Below, piece after piece: positions 9,371-19,153 of a DNA stretch of 54,153 bases (position 1 is its first letter; each line of letters opens with the position of its first letter). The notes beneath the pieces were generated by a model that made no database searches, was not told the origin of the DNA, and saw only the letters and a program-made list of their open reading frames with translations. The stretch comes from an uncultured Bacilli bacterium (GTDB lineage: Bacteria > Bacillota_I > Bacilli_A > RF39 > UBA660), in NCBI GenBank assembly GCA_947626055.1, contig CANQQP010000003.1:1-54153 (forward strand). The letters run 5' to 3'. The translations under genes and the position numbers were made by a program.

Positions 9371-10193
9371 TTTCCTCACCTGCACTTTCTTCATCATCAT
9401 CTTCATCAGCATCATAGAACATTTCGGTTTTTGGTTTTAATTCATCAATTAAAGTCATTTTGAAATCATCTAAAGTTAAATTATATTTCATATTACCATC
9501 AACAGCAATACTGATGCGACCAGTTTCTTCAGAAACAATTAAAGCAATGGCATCAGTTTCTTCGGCCACTCCTAACGCCGCTCTATGACGCGTACCTAGA
9601 CGTTTACTTAAAGTAGGATCCATACTCGTTTTAAATACTGATCCTGCACAAGTTATTCTATCCCCTTGAATAATGACACCACCATCATGTAACGGATTAT
9701 TAGGGAAGAATATTGTTCCTAGTAAAGCACTAGAAACATCAGCATAAATCTTTGTAGCTGGATCAATATATTCTTGTAAAGAAATATCTCTTTCAATAAC
9801 AATTAAAGCGCCAATACGATTTTTCTTTAAATATTCAATAGCGTCCATGATTTCATAAACAACGCGTTCTCTTTCATCAACAGTTAAAATTTTATGACGT
9901 CCTAATAAATTAGTACGACCAATCGATTCTAAGACATTACGAATTTCGGGTTGAAAAATAATAATTAAAGCTAACGGTCCCCAAGATAGAACATATTCTA
10001 GTAATAAACCAACAGTATATAAATCTAAAAGGGAACTAATTAGTTTAATAACTAATATTAAAATTACACCCTTAACAATTAAAACCATTTTTATATTATT
10101 TTTTACATTTTTTAAAATAAAATAAAACATTAACCAGACAATAGAAATATCAAGTATTTTTGTAATAATCGACCATAAAGTTGTTAATGTCAT
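9363..10193 (-). CDS. cdaA: Diadenylate cyclase CdaA
   Basis: Makes c-di-AMP from two ATP at the membrane. The 276-aa protein has three N-terminal TM segments (about 15-95) and a DAC domain. The RHR motif is at 202-204 (GTRHRAALG). The catalytic DGA motif reads DGG here (PLHDGGVII, Asp170), a conservative substitution at the third position. The C-terminus is an acidic tail. It is translationally coupled to cdaR. c-di-AMP controls potassium and osmolyte balance and wall homeostasis in Bacilli. Confidence 0.93.
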   Translation of the reverse strand: MTLTTLWSIITKILDISIVWLMFYFILKNVKNNIKMVLIVKGVILILVIKLISSLLDLYTVGLLLEYVLSWGPLALIIIFQPEIRNVLESIGRTNLLGRHKILTVDERERVVYEIMDAIEYLKKNRIGALIVIERDISLQEYIDPATKIYADVSSALLGTIFFPNNPLHDGGVIIQGDRITCAGSVFKTSMDPTLSKRLGTRHRAALGVAEETDAIALIVSEETGRISIAVDGNMKYNLTLDDFKMTLIDELKPKTEMFYDADEDDDEESAGEENA

Positions 10194-10297
10194 AAATTCA
10201 CTCCCTTTTATCTACTATTTAAAGTATACCAAATTATATTACTTTTTGCTACCGCTAAATTGTTTTTTTACGGCATTTTAAAAGCTAGTTACCTAGC

Positions 10298-10684
10298 TTA
10301 CTTATTTTCATTATTCTCATCTTTCATTAAAGGCATATCATATCCATCATTATTAGGAGTTATTTCAATAGGTGCACTCACAACTTCCTTGTTATTAACT
10401 TCTAATTTTTCGGTTTGTTGTTCTTGCTCTTGTCTCATCGCCTCTTCGACAGTTGGCGTATTATCTTCTATTATATCTTCTTTTTTACCTTTTTTATCTT
10501 TCTTCTCTTTTTTCTTTTTTTCTTTTTTAGGTTTAGGCTCTTTAGGTACTACCTCTTTATCCTTAGGTTCTTTTGGTAATTTACTAGTATCGACAAGATA
10601 ACCTATTAAAGCAAATAATAGAACCCCTGATATAACTAAGAACCAAATGTAATTATCAATAAGAAAATTTATAAATACTTCCAT
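10298..10684 (-). CDS. Small membrane protein with charged Lys/Glu tail
   Basis: Not recognised. The 128-aa protein has one N-terminal TM helix (about 10-32, WFLVISGVLLFALIGYLV). A long cytosolic tail follows, first very lysine-rich with KEPK repeats (about 38-70), then acidic and Gln/Glu-rich, likely disordered. A canonical AGGAGG RBS supports translation. It lies between the cdaAR pair and the YerB-like gene, on the same strand as both. A weak stem (10282-10299) follows the stop. Confidence 0.6.
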   Translation of the reverse strand: MEVFINFLIDNYIWFLVISGVLLFALIGYLVDTSKLPKEPKDKEVVPKEPKPKKEKKKKEKKDKKGKKEDIIEDNTPTVEEAMRQEQEQQTEKLEVNNKEVVSAPIEITPNNDGYDMPLMKDENNENK

Positions 10685-10718
10685 ACATACCTCCTAGTTA
10701 ATTTTATTCTTTTTTATT

Positions 10719-11759
10719 TTAAGAAATACTTAACTCTTGATTTTCCGGTTGAATTTGAATATAGGTATTACCATCATTAACTTTGATTTCTTGCCCATTT
10801 TCATCTTTATAAATAGTTTTACTACTACGAGATGATTTTTCCCAAGTAATAGGGATGGCATAACCATTAGTAATGTAGTAACCACTACCACTACCTACAG
10901 TATCTATATCTTGTCTACCTTTATCATCAATAGTTTGATTAGCTAATTTATAAGTAATTATATTTTTAGCTGTGTATTGTTTTTTCGTCACATAATCGAC
11001 ATGTTCTTCCCCATTGACATATCTTTTATAAACTTTATTTTCTGCATCATAAACATAACTAGTCTTGGCATAGTTAGAATAAGGAATTTCAATGTTATTA
11101 GCAACTTGGGCCGTTTCTTTAGAACTTAAGTCAATGTTATCAACATTGTAATTTAATAAGGTAGACTGCTTGGAAGTACTGCGATATTCTAAATGGGAAA
11201 TGGCTTTTTTAATAAGTTCCATAGATGTATAACCAGTATGTTCACTAGATACTCTTAAACTTTTATCACGAAAGAAATACGTACCTTCGTAAGTTAATCC
11301 ATTTAGGTTATTAACCCCTAAAGTTTTGATATCACTTTGCGCTTGAGGAGACCAACCCCAATGGACATAGACCGCATCATTTTCTAAAGCATAATCTAAA
11401 AAATAATGACGTGCACTACGAACAGAACCAATTTTTTCGGTATTTTGATCTTTGAACACCGCCATCATGCGGGTTATACCACCTTCAACTACGATTTCGT
11501 AAACTAAGTATGCATCATCTAAGCCACTATGGTATGGACGCGCTTGATTATGATTATTAATCATAACGGCAATTGGTCTTTCATTAGAATCTTCATTGAT
11601 AATATTTAATTTCTTCACAGGTTCTTTTACTTTTTTAACTTTATTAATGATTTCATCATTTTTAAAAAGATAGAAATACGCAAAAAAACCAACTAAGCAT
11701 AACAATAAAATAGCAATTATGGTAATAAATATCTTTTTCTTCTTTTTTCTTTTCTTCAT
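10719..11759 (-). CDS. DUF3048 (YerB-like) membrane-anchored protein
   Basis: Matches the YerB/DUF3048 family by the motif RPIAVMINNHNQARPYHSGLDDA and the region RMMAVF...IGSVRSARHYFLDYA. The 346-aa form starts at the ATG at 11759; earlier in-frame starts would add sequence overlapping the smpB terminator. The N-terminus is a poly-Lys stretch plus one TM helix (about 11-32), so this copy is TM-anchored with no lipobox. The family is extracytoplasmic and of unclear function. Confidence 0.8.
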   Translation of the reverse strand: MKKRKKKKKIFITIIAILLLCLVGFFAYFYLFKNDEIINKVKKVKEPVKKLNIINEDSNERPIAVMINNHNQARPYHSGLDDAYLVYEIVVEGGITRMMAVFKDQNTEKIGSVRSARHYFLDYALENDAVYVHWGWSPQAQSDIKTLGVNNLNGLTYEGTYFFRDKSLRVSSEHTGYTSMELIKKAISHLEYRSTSKQSTLLNYNVDNIDLSSKETAQVANNIEIPYSNYAKTSYVYDAENKVYKRYVNGEEHVDYVTKKQYTAKNIITYKLANQTIDDKGRQDIDTVGSGSGYYITNGYAIPITWEKSSRSSKTIYKDENGQEIKVNDGNTYIQIQPENQELSIS

Positions 11760-11814
11760 GAGTAACACACTTTCTACTATAACAAGTTTATCAAATTGGT
11801 CTCTTAAAGTCCAT

Positions 11815-11848
11815 AAAAAAAATATTAAAAGCAATTTAATATTTTTTA
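11815..11848 (-). terminator. Terminator of the secG-rnr-smpB unit
   Basis: A 9-bp AT-rich stem (821-829 with 835-843 in the 11.8-kb block, loop around GCAA) is followed on the minus strand by a run of U. It overlaps the smpB stop codon. Confidence 0.75.
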
Positions 11849-12283
11849 ATAATTCTCAAGATTTCGTCTTTGTTCTCTTTCTAGATCTTTTTTCTTTAAA
11901 CTTTCTCTTTTATCGTAAAGCTTTTTTCCTTTAGCTACGCCAATTAATAATTTCGCATAATTTTTTTTGAAATAAAGTTTTAAAGGAATTAAACTATATC
12001 CATCTTGCGTAATAGCTTCCTTGATTTTTTTAATTTCTTTTTTATGCAAAAGCAGTTTTCTTTCTCTTCTTTCTTCATGATTAAAGATATTACCTTGTTC
12101 ATATTTAGCAATGTACATGTTAATAACATATACTTCTTCGTTTTTAAGGCGAGCAAAACTATCTTTAAGATTTACAGAGCCATTACGAATCGCTTTGATT
12201 TCCGTACCTTTAAGTTCAATCCCGGCTTCGTACTCTTTAATGATTTCATAGTCAAAATAAGCTTTTTTATTTTTTATTTCCAT
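11846..12283 (-). CDS. smpB: SsrA-binding protein SmpB
   Basis: Binds tmRNA and delivers it to stalled ribosomes in trans-translation. The 145-aa protein has the OB-fold pattern KAYFDYEIIKEYEAGIELKGTEIKAIR, then YI..Y..GN.FNHEE.R.RKLLLHK, and the basic C-terminal tail (KGKKLYDKRESLKKKD) that inserts in the decoding centre. Its start lies inside the last codons of rnr (17-bp overlap), the usual rnr-smpB coupling. No tmRNA gene was seen in this window. Confidence 0.96.
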   Translation of the reverse strand: MEIKNKKAYFDYEIIKEYEAGIELKGTEIKAIRNGSVNLKDSFARLKNEEVYVINMYIAKYEQGNIFNHEERRERKLLLHKKEIKKIKEAITQDGYSLIPLKLYFKKNYAKLLIGVAKGKKLYDKRESLKKKDLEREQRRNLENY

Positions 12284-14381
12284 CTTGTTTGTCCTCTACT
12301 ATTTCAAAATCAACTTGGGAAGCTTCTTTACTAGCTCCGATACATTTTACTCTAATTGTATCTCCTAAACGATAAGTTTTTTTGGTAGACTTTCCGACCA
12401 TCGCTAAAAGTTCCGGAACATAATTGAAGTAGTCGCCTTTTAAAGATTTAACGTGAACTAAGCCTTCGACTAAATTAGGTAACTCGACAAACATGCCAAA
12501 ATTAGTAATCGTATTGATAAAGCCCTCATATTCCTGTCCAATATGATCTTCCATATATTCGGCCATTTTCATATCGTTTACTTCTCTTTCGGCATCCACC
12601 GCTGCTCGTTCTCTTTCCGAAGAATGCTCGGCAATTTCGACTAAGGATGATTCTAAGTTGGCAATGGTCGTCATACTCATATCTTTTTCAATTAAATATT
12701 TTTTTAATAAGCGATGAACCGTTAAGTCCGGAAAACGCCTAATAGGAGAAGTAAAATGGGTATAAGTAGGACTAGCTAGACCAAAATGGCCAATATTATC
12801 TTTACTATAAATTGCTTTTTTCATACTTCTTAAAAGAATAGATGATAAGATAGGAAATTCTTTTTTATCTTTAAGTTGGTTTAAAATTAGTTGCATACCT
12901 TTGGGGGTTAGGTCATTTATTTTGCCTCCAATTTTATATCCTAATAAATGAACTAAAGTTAAAAATTCATCAATTTTATCACTATTAGGTTTATCATGAA
13001 CACGATAGATAAATGGTAAATTCATATTATAAATATGGGTAGCCACACATTCATTGGCAGCAATCATAAAGTCTTCAATTAAGTTTTCCCCTTCTTTTTG
13101 CTCCCTTTTTTTAATATCGATAGCTTTCCCAGTTTCATCTTGAATAATTTTCGCTTCCTCAGCTTCAAAATTGATGTAACCACGCTCATTTTTCTTTTTT
13201 CTTAAAATATGAGCAAATTCGTTCATTGCTAGTAAAGTATCTTTAAATTCTTCATAACCAGCAGGGGTTACATGATCAATTAAAATGGAATTAACATCAT
13301 CGTAATTCATCTTTTTGGCGGATTTAATATAACTTTCAAAAATATCATAATTTAAAAGTTTTCCTTGATTATCATATTCCATAACACAAGACATAGCTAA
13401 TCTAATAACCCCTTCATTTAAGGAGCAAATACCATTAGAAAGTTTATGAGGCAACATGGGAATTACGGTGTCAGCTAAATAAGAAGATGTCCCTCTATTA
13501 TAAGCATCATCTCCTAAAGCTGTATTTTCTTTAACATAATGCGAAACATCAGCAATGTGAACACCTAAAACATATAAATCGCCTTTTTTCTTTAAGGAAA
13601 TAGCATCATCAATATCTTTAGTGTCTTTGCCATCAATCGTAAATATAACTTCGCCAGTTAAATCGCGACGCCCCACAAGATCTTTGGGATCGACTTCATC
13701 GGGTAACTTTTCGACCTCGGCTAAGACTTCAGGCGTATACTTATCATAGATTTCATGTTTATAAGCAATGCTTAAAATATCGATACCTGGATCATCTTTA
13801 TGACCAAGGATACTTAAGACTTTACCGGCATATTTATTATGACCTAAATCTTTGGTAATTTCGACTAAGACTTTGTGTCCTTCTACACAATTATGAAGGG
13901 AATCTGGATCTAAAATAACGGTTATTTCCTTTTTAGTTTCATCTAACTTAAAACCTAAGCCCTCTTCAGTTTTAATTATTTCTCCCACTAAATTTTTTAA
14001 TTCTCTTTTAATTATTCTTAAGACTCTACCTTCTTTTTTCAAAGCCTTGTTAATAACTTCAATTAAAACAATATCTCCATCAATGGCTCCGTTTAAATTC
14101 TTCGCATCAATATAAATATCATCTTCTTTATCTAATATTAAAAAACCAAAACCTTTTTTATTAATAGCGACTTTCCCTACTTTAATACCTGGACAATTTT
14201 CTAAAAGAATATATTTATCTTTCTTAGTTTTATAAAGAAGACATTCTTGCACAAGATTTTCTAATTCTTCAGTTAATTCTTGATACTCTACGGTCGTTTT
14301 AAATCCCAACATATCATTGATTTCGATTGGGTCTAAAGCTTTGTGAATGTCTTTTAATGCTTCTATTATTTCCTCTTTCAT
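12267..14381 (-). CDS. rnr: Ribonuclease R
   Basis: Processive 3'-5' exoribonuclease of 704 aa that degrades structured RNA and participates in tmRNA-linked quality control. Domains in order: N-terminal helix-turn-helix, two cold-shock domains (about 60-225), the RNB catalytic domain with the metal-binding motif DGKDTKDIDDAISL, and a C-terminal S1 domain (about 615-695, EYEGFINTITNFGMFVEL). All four catalytic aspartates of the motif are present. It overlaps smpB and lies downstream of secG, whose terminator may allow partial readthrough. Confidence 0.96.
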   Translation of the reverse strand: MKEEIIEALKDIHKALDPIEINDMLGFKTTVEYQELTEELENLVQECLLYKTKKDKYILLENCPGIKVGKVAINKKGFGFLILDKEDDIYIDAKNLNGAIDGDIVLIEVINKALKKEGRVLRIIKRELKNLVGEIIKTEEGLGFKLDETKKEITVILDPDSLHNCVEGHKVLVEITKDLGHNKYAGKVLSILGHKDDPGIDILSIAYKHEIYDKYTPEVLAEVEKLPDEVDPKDLVGRRDLTGEVIFTIDGKDTKDIDDAISLKKKGDLYVLGVHIADVSHYVKENTALGDDAYNRGTSSYLADTVIPMLPHKLSNGICSLNEGVIRLAMSCVMEYDNQGKLLNYDIFESYIKSAKKMNYDDVNSILIDHVTPAGYEEFKDTLLAMNEFAHILRKKKNERGYINFEAEEAKIIQDETGKAIDIKKREQKEGENLIEDFMIAANECVATHIYNMNLPFIYRVHDKPNSDKIDEFLTLVHLLGYKIGGKINDLTPKGMQLILNQLKDKKEFPILSSILLRSMKKAIYSKDNIGHFGLASPTYTHFTSPIRRFPDLTVHRLLKKYLIEKDMSMTTIANLESSLVEIAEHSSERERAAVDAEREVNDMKMAEYMEDHIGQEYEGFINTITNFGMFVELPNLVEGLVHVKSLKGDYFNYVPELLAMVGKSTKKTYRLGDTIRVKCIGASKEASQVDFEIVEDKQDGNKK

Positions 14382-14429
14382 ATAAGATCCCTCATTATTA
14401 TTTTAGCACTATAATTTTTTTCATGCATT

Positions 14430-14458
14430 AAAAAAGGAAGTTGGTTAACACTTCCTTT
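14430..14458 (-). terminator. Terminator between secG and rnr
   Basis: A 9-bp stem (14433-14441 with 14450-14458) is followed by a U-run on the minus strand. It lies directly after the secG stop and so may partly uncouple rnr-smpB expression from secG. Confidence 0.75.
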
Positions 14459-14459
14459 A

Positions 14460-14678
14460 TTATTTTAAAAATAAGATAAACGCTATAACAAAAAAGGCAA
14501 GACCTAGAGCCATAGTTAATCTAGTAATTAAAAGTTCTACACCACGTTCTTTTTGTTTTTGAAATAAGGTCGCATTACCTCCTGAGATAATTTGGCCCGC
14601 ATCACTAGCTTTATTACTTTGTAATAAGACAATCGCAATTAATATTACTGATATTATTAATAATATTGTTTCTAACAT
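14460..14678 (-). CDS. secG: Preprotein translocase subunit SecG
   Basis: Small accessory subunit of the SecYEG channel. The 72-aa form begins MLETILLIISVILIAIVLLQ; GGATGTGA lies at RBS distance upstream of that ATG, whereas the in-frame ATG at 14693 overlaps this RBS. Two TM helices flank a cytosolic loop with the family pattern SNKASDAGQIISGGNATLF. Order secG-rnr-smpB matches other Firmicutes. Confidence 0.92.
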   Translation of the reverse strand: MLETILLIISVILIAIVLLQSNKASDAGQIISGGNATLFQKQKERGVELLITRLTMALGLAFFVIAFILFLK

Positions 14679-14731
14679 GTTATTCACATCCATTTCTCGT
14701 ATTTATAATTTATCATACGTCTTCAAAATTA

Positions 14732-15880
14732 TCAAGCTTTGTTTAAAACTAATGTTAAATTTTTATTTTTTAAAGGTAAAATAGGAATGCCTCTAACATA
14801 ACGTGTTAAAGCAGCATCTAAAGATTTAAATGTCACTGGTATTTCATTTTGGACAAGAAATTCATAAACATCATCAATCATATCTTGATTAATGACAATG
14901 CCATCAACTGTTCTTTTATAACTTTTAAAAACATCTAAAGCAACTGTAGGACTTTCATAATTTTCAGTTAAAGATGAATAATTCCAATTATTTTTTCTAT
15001 ATTTCAAAGATGCTTTATACCAAATCATATTAGGGCTTTCTAAAGTTATACAATAATAATCTAAAATTGTAAAATTAATATTTTGATTATCATAGTTAAT
15101 ACCATTCTGACAATAAGTAAGGATCTTTTCGGCAACAGCACTATATGCTTGGACACTTTCGTTTCTTTTTTCTTCTAACTTACATTTAGCTTGCTCAAAT
15201 AAAGGATAATCTAGAGCTTTTCCCCTTTTAATCATACTTTTTAAAGTATTTATGTTGACTTGATATAGTTCACAAATTTCTTCAAAAGAAAGATTACTAT
15301 TAATAATTAAATGCAGGATGCTACGTAACCCTTGTTCTTTAAAATTTTTTTCTTCCGGTTTAAGACTTACAACCTTTTCTTTAATTTTTACATATTGATT
15401 TAATATTCTTACGATATTTTGGTGATTAATCTCATATTTTAAGCAAGCTTTTAGAGCATTGTCACAATACTCAGCCAATATCTCATCACCACAAAGCATA
15501 ATTAACTGGCTTTTTTCTTTATCAATTTTTTTATTAATCTGCTCCAAATAAGTTTTTTGGCTATAGGAATTAAGAGCTAAAAAATTTATTTTTTTATCTT
15601 GTTTTAATATTTTAAATTGAATACTACTATATAATTGAATGTATTTTGCTAAACCATAAGCTATATTATCACATAATATTTCCGGTTTAACATTAAATAA
15701 AAGCTCTTTAAATTGTTTATGACATCTATCAATATGTTCTTTATCAATAATTTGCTCACTAGCTAATATCTTTTCATAAAACGTAAATATTTTTATGGCT
15801 ATTGGCCATGTTGCTTTTTTAACTTCCAAACTTACTTTTGGTCTTTGTAAATTTTTTACAATTAAATTTTTTTCATTCAT
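14732..15880 (-). CDS. Hypothetical 382-aa protein with possible helix-turn-helix
   Basis: Not recognised. A soluble, mainly helical protein with no signal peptide or TM segment. Residues around 195-220 (LSFEEICELYQVNINTLKSM) look like a helix-turn-helix, which suggests a DNA-binding or sigma-like role but does not prove it. Six cysteines are scattered without a metal motif. AGGGGG lies 8 nt before the ATG and immediately after the enolase terminator U-run, so expression could be readthrough from eno. Confidence 0.55.
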   Translation of the reverse strand: MNEKNLIVKNLQRPKVSLEVKKATWPIAIKIFTFYEKILASEQIIDKEHIDRCHKQFKELLFNVKPEILCDNIAYGLAKYIQLYSSIQFKILKQDKKINFLALNSYSQKTYLEQINKKIDKEKSQLIMLCGDEILAEYCDNALKACLKYEINHQNIVRILNQYVKIKEKVVSLKPEEKNFKEQGLRSILHLIINSNLSFEEICELYQVNINTLKSMIKRGKALDYPLFEQAKCKLEEKRNESVQAYSAVAEKILTYCQNGINYDNQNINFTILDYYCITLESPNMIWYKASLKYRKNNWNYSSLTENYESPTVALDVFKSYKRTVDGIVINQDMIDDVYEFLVQNEIPVTFKSLDAALTRYVRGIPILPLKNKNLTLVLNKA

Positions 15881-15894
15881 AAATTTTGCCCCCT

Positions 15895-15927
15895 AAAAAA
15901 ATCCTATATTAGGAATTTAATATAGGA
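15895..15927 (-). terminator. Terminator of eno
   Basis: A perfect 10-bp stem (15902-15911 with 15918-15927, 6-nt loop) is followed by seven U on the minus strand. The RBS of the next gene begins just after the U-run. Confidence 0.85.
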
Positions 15928-15938
15928 CGTATTATAAG

Positions 15939-17180
15939 TTATTTATTTTCGGATGTCAAATTTTCTTCGATACGTAATAAACGATTATATTTAGCAATGC
16001 GTTCACCGCGACATAAAGAACCGGTTTTAATGTAAGGAATACTTAATCCCACTGCTAAATCAGCAATAAAGGTATCTTCTGTTTCGCCACTACGATGGGA
16101 AATAATCATTTGATAATTATTTTTCTTCGCCAGCATTATAGTCTCAATCATTTCGGTAATAGTTCCAACTTGATTAGCTTTTAATAAAATCGCATTCCCC
16201 GCTTTTTCATTTATCGCTTTTTGTAAATATTCTTTATTCGTAACAAAATAATCATCCCCTACAAGTAAAATCTTATTTTGCATTAATCTCGTAAGTTCAC
16301 TTAAGTGAGCAAAGTCATCTTCATTAAAAGCATCTTCAATCGAAATAATAGGATACTCACTAACTAGTTTTTGATAGTATATCATTAATTCTTCCGGTGT
16401 TAATTCTCTTTTATCAATATGATATTTATTCGTCGTTTTATCATAGATTTCACTCGCAGCAACATCTAGAGCAATAAAAACATCTCTTTTAGGAGCATAG
16501 CCACTTTCAATAATCGCTTTAGTTATTAAGTCTAGGGCTTCTAAGTTAGTATTTAACTGAGGTGCAAAGCCACCTTCATCACCAACAGAAGTAATTTGTC
16601 CTTTTTCTTTTAGCAGTTTTTTTAATGTTGCAAATATCTCCGCCCCCGCACGCAAACGTTCTTTAAAACTTTTAACAACGGGCACAATCATAAATTCTTG
16701 AATTTCTAAACCGGAATCGGCGTGTTTACCACCATTAATGACATTCATCATCGGAATTGGTAAAGTTACTTGACCCGTTGAAACATATTCATATAATTCT
16801 TTATTTTCATTTAAAGCTCCCGCTTTTAAACAAGCTAAAGAAACAGCTAAGATTGCATTAGCACCTAAATTACTTTTATATTTAGTTCCATCTAAATTAA
16901 TTAGAGTCTGATCAATCTTCGCTTGATATAATTCTTGCCCTACTAAAGCCGGTTTTATTATGGTGTTAATATTATTAACAGCTTTTAAAACTCCTTTACC
17001 TTGATATCTATTTTTATCTAAATCTCTTAATTCTAAAGCTTCTTTAGATCCCGTAGAAGCACCCGAAGGAACTGAAGCTGTCGCTTTTAATCCATTATCT
17101 AAAATAACATCGGCTTCCACAGTGGGATTGCCGCGAGAATCTAATATTTCTCTTGCTCTAATATCTTTAATTACTGCCAT
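15939..17180 (-). CDS. eno: Enolase
   Basis: Glycolytic enzyme converting 2-phosphoglycerate to phosphoenolpyruvate. The 413 residues include the N-terminal motif AREILDSRGNPTVE, GASTGSKEA, the catalytic-Glu loop SVGDEGGFAPQL, metal-ligand regions and the C-terminal signature ISHRSGETEDTFIADLAVG. It is complete, slightly shorter than the usual ~430 aa. It is apparently monocistronic apart from readthrough into the 382-aa gene. Confidence 0.97.
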   Translation of the reverse strand: MAVIKDIRAREILDSRGNPTVEADVILDNGLKATASVPSGASTGSKEALELRDLDKNRYQGKGVLKAVNNINTIIKPALVGQELYQAKIDQTLINLDGTKYKSNLGANAILAVSLACLKAGALNENKELYEYVSTGQVTLPIPMMNVINGGKHADSGLEIQEFMIVPVVKSFKERLRAGAEIFATLKKLLKEKGQITSVGDEGGFAPQLNTNLEALDLITKAIIESGYAPKRDVFIALDVAASEIYDKTTNKYHIDKRELTPEELMIYYQKLVSEYPIISIEDAFNEDDFAHLSELTRLMQNKILLVGDDYFVTNKEYLQKAINEKAGNAILLKANQVGTITEMIETIMLAKKNNYQMIISHRSGETEDTFIADLAVGLSIPYIKTGSLCRGERIAKYNRLLRIEENLTSENK

Positions 17181-17245
17181 TTAATCACCCTTTTATCTAT
17201 ATTCTTAGTATACTCTAATTTAAATCTTTATTCAATAATTAGCAC

Positions 17246-17271
17246 AAAAAAAGAGTTTATTTAATAAACTC
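17246..17271 (-). terminator. Terminator of the DUF308 gene
   Basis: A stem of about 8 bp between 17253 and 17271 overlaps the DUF308 stop codon and is followed by a seven-U run on the minus strand. Confidence 0.75.
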
Positions 17272-17817
17272 AATTATTTCTTTAGAACGTTTTTTTACAA
17301 GTAACCAATGCATGATATCTAATATCGCATAAACTATGACAAAGATACCAACTACTTGGGTCATAACCATGGTACTTTTAAAAGGATTAAATATTAATAA
17401 AGCTCCCGATAATAAAGTTAAAATCCCAATAAATAAAAGCAATGTCCAAGTTTCCTCTTTATATTTTTTTAAAAATATTCCCGAATTAATTTTCATGATA
17501 CCATTAATAATCATCCAAATTCCTAAACCGATTGTCACAATTGAACTAATTGATAAAGGATTAAATATAATAGCAATCCCCGCAATAAGAGTAATAATTC
17601 CATATATTAATTCAAAACTAATGTATTTTACTTCTTTTTTAACTGTAAAATAATTGATAAGAGAAACTACTCCGGATACAAGGATTAATCCTCCGACAAA
17701 ATATCCAATTAAGGAATTGGCCATTTTCGGTTTAATAAATAAAAATATTCCAAAAGCTAAAAATAATAAAGCCGAAAACCATGAGCCATATATTAATTTA
17801 TTAATTTTTGATTTCAT
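17257..17817 (-). CDS. DUF308/HdeD-family membrane protein
   Basis: The 186-aa integral membrane protein has about six TM helices in three repeated hairpins. Each repeat contains the pattern G.l.l..G...i.nP (IFLFIKPKMANSLI, IAIIFNPLSISSIV, LLIFNPFKSTMVM), typical of the DUF308/HdeD family. HdeD has been linked to acid stress in enterobacteria, but the role in Firmicutes is unknown. It has its own terminator and is divergent from the Fem-family gene. Confidence 0.85.
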   Translation of the reverse strand: MKSKINKLIYGSWFSALLFLAFGIFLFIKPKMANSLIGYFVGGLILVSGVVSLINYFTVKKEVKYISFELIYGIITLIAGIAIIFNPLSISSIVTIGLGIWMIINGIMKINSGIFLKKYKEETWTLLLFIGILTLLSGALLIFNPFKSTMVMTQVVGIFVIVYAILDIMHWLLVKKRSKEIIEFIK

Positions 17818-17920
17818 CTTTCCATCTCCTGGTTTTATTATAAATAATTTTCGTTAGTTTGACAATTGATTTTTACTATTACTTATGTTATTATACTCTA
17901 ATTTATGAAGGAGGATTCGT

Positions 17921-19153
17921 ATGTTAAAAGAGATAACAATGTTTGAATTTCAAGATTTTGCTCAAGATCATCCCTTAGCTAGTTTTTATCAAACTCCCAA
18001 TTATGCAATTTTTAAAAGTGAAGATGACTTTGATTATGATTATCTTGGTTATTATGAAAATAATCAATTAGTAGCAGCCACTTTAATGATTTATAAAAAT
18101 ATTACATTTACAAGTAAATATGCTTATGCTCCCCGCGGCTTTTTAATGGACTACCAAAATTTAAATCTATTACAAAATTTTACGAAGGAATTAAAAAAAT
18201 ATTTAAAAAAGAAAAAAATAGTTTTCTTAAAAATTGATCCTTTATTAATAATGCGAAAATACGATCCTACTACCAAAGCTCTAACTTATCAAGAAGCTAC
18301 TAATTATAAAAATATTTTTGAAGAGTTAGGCTATAAAAAACTAAAAGATAACTTATATTTTGAATCTTCCTTACCCCGTTTTGATGGCTATATTGATTTA
18401 AAAAAATATGAATTTTCTAACTTAAATAAAAACACCCGTAATAAAATTAACAATTCAATAAAAAAAGGTCTGGAATTAATACAAGGAACTCGAGAAGATT
18501 TAGAGATTATTTATAAATTTTTAGAAAAACAAAATAACTTTAATTTTAAACATTATAATGATTTATATAAAGCTTTTGCTAGTGATAATCTAATGGACTT
18601 ATTTTTAGTCAAAGTTGATTATGAACAATTTATGGCTAATGCCAAAAATGCTTATGAAAAAGAACTTGAAAAAAATAATATTTATAATGAAAAATTAAAA
18701 CAAAATCCTACCGAAAAAAATCTGCGTCAGAAAATGCTTTCGGATAAATTACTCGTTACTTATAAAAATGAAATCATGGCCGCCTCATCCAAGTATACTG
18801 ATAACGAATTACAAGAATATATCGCCGGCGCTTTAGTTATTAAAACAAAAGACACCGCCACGATAGTTTATAGCGGCTACGAAAAGAGATATCGTCATCT
18901 AAATGCTAATTATTTTTTACATAATGCTTTAATCAATTATTATAAAGATAATTACGATTATTTAGATTTAAATGGTCTTGCCGGGGACTTTACTCCTAAT
19001 AATCCTTATCATGGTTTAAATGAATTTAAATTAGGTTTTAAACCACTATTTTATGAATATATTGGTGAATTAGATTTAATTATTAATGATAAAGCTTATA
19101 ATAATTTATTACTTACCGGTAAATTACATCAAATATTTGACAAAAAAGCCTAA
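17921..19153 (+). CDS. FemABX-family peptidoglycan bridge aminoacyltransferase
   Basis: Adds an amino acid from aminoacyl-tRNA to the stem peptide of lipid II or peptidoglycan. The 410-aa protein shows two GNAT-like halves (YAPRGFLMDY...; the second half with AGALVIKTKDTATIVYSG and YLDLNGLAGDF). A coiled-coil insertion (about 240-275, KNAYEKELEKNN) is typical of Fem ligases acting on tRNA. A strong GGAGG RBS precedes the ATG. Which residue it adds cannot be told from sequence. It converges on a beta-lactamase-like gene with a shared terminator. Confidence 0.88.
   Translation: MLKEITMFEFQDFAQDHPLASFYQTPNYAIFKSEDDFDYDYLGYYENNQLVAATLMIYKNITFTSKYAYAPRGFLMDYQNLNLLQNFTKELKKYLKKKKIVFLKIDPLLIMRKYDPTTKALTYQEATNYKNIFEELGYKKLKDNLYFESSLPRFDGYIDLKKYEFSNLNKNTRNKINNSIKKGLELIQGTREDLEIIYKFLEKQNNFNFKHYNDLYKAFASDNLMDLFLVKVDYEQFMANAKNAYEKELEKNNIYNEKLKQNPTEKNLRQKMLSDKLLVTYKNEIMAASSKYTDNELQEYIAGALVIKTKDTATIVYSGYEKRYRHLNANYFLHNALINYYKDNYDYLDLNGLAGDFTPNNPYHGLNEFKLGFKPLFYEYIGELDLIINDKAYNNLLLTGKLHQIFDKKA

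Noticed and set aside
12005-12334. Plus-strand ORF of 109 codons opposite smpB
   Set aside because: It is a shadow of smpB/rnr: Phe-rich composition from antisense Lys codons, no RBS.
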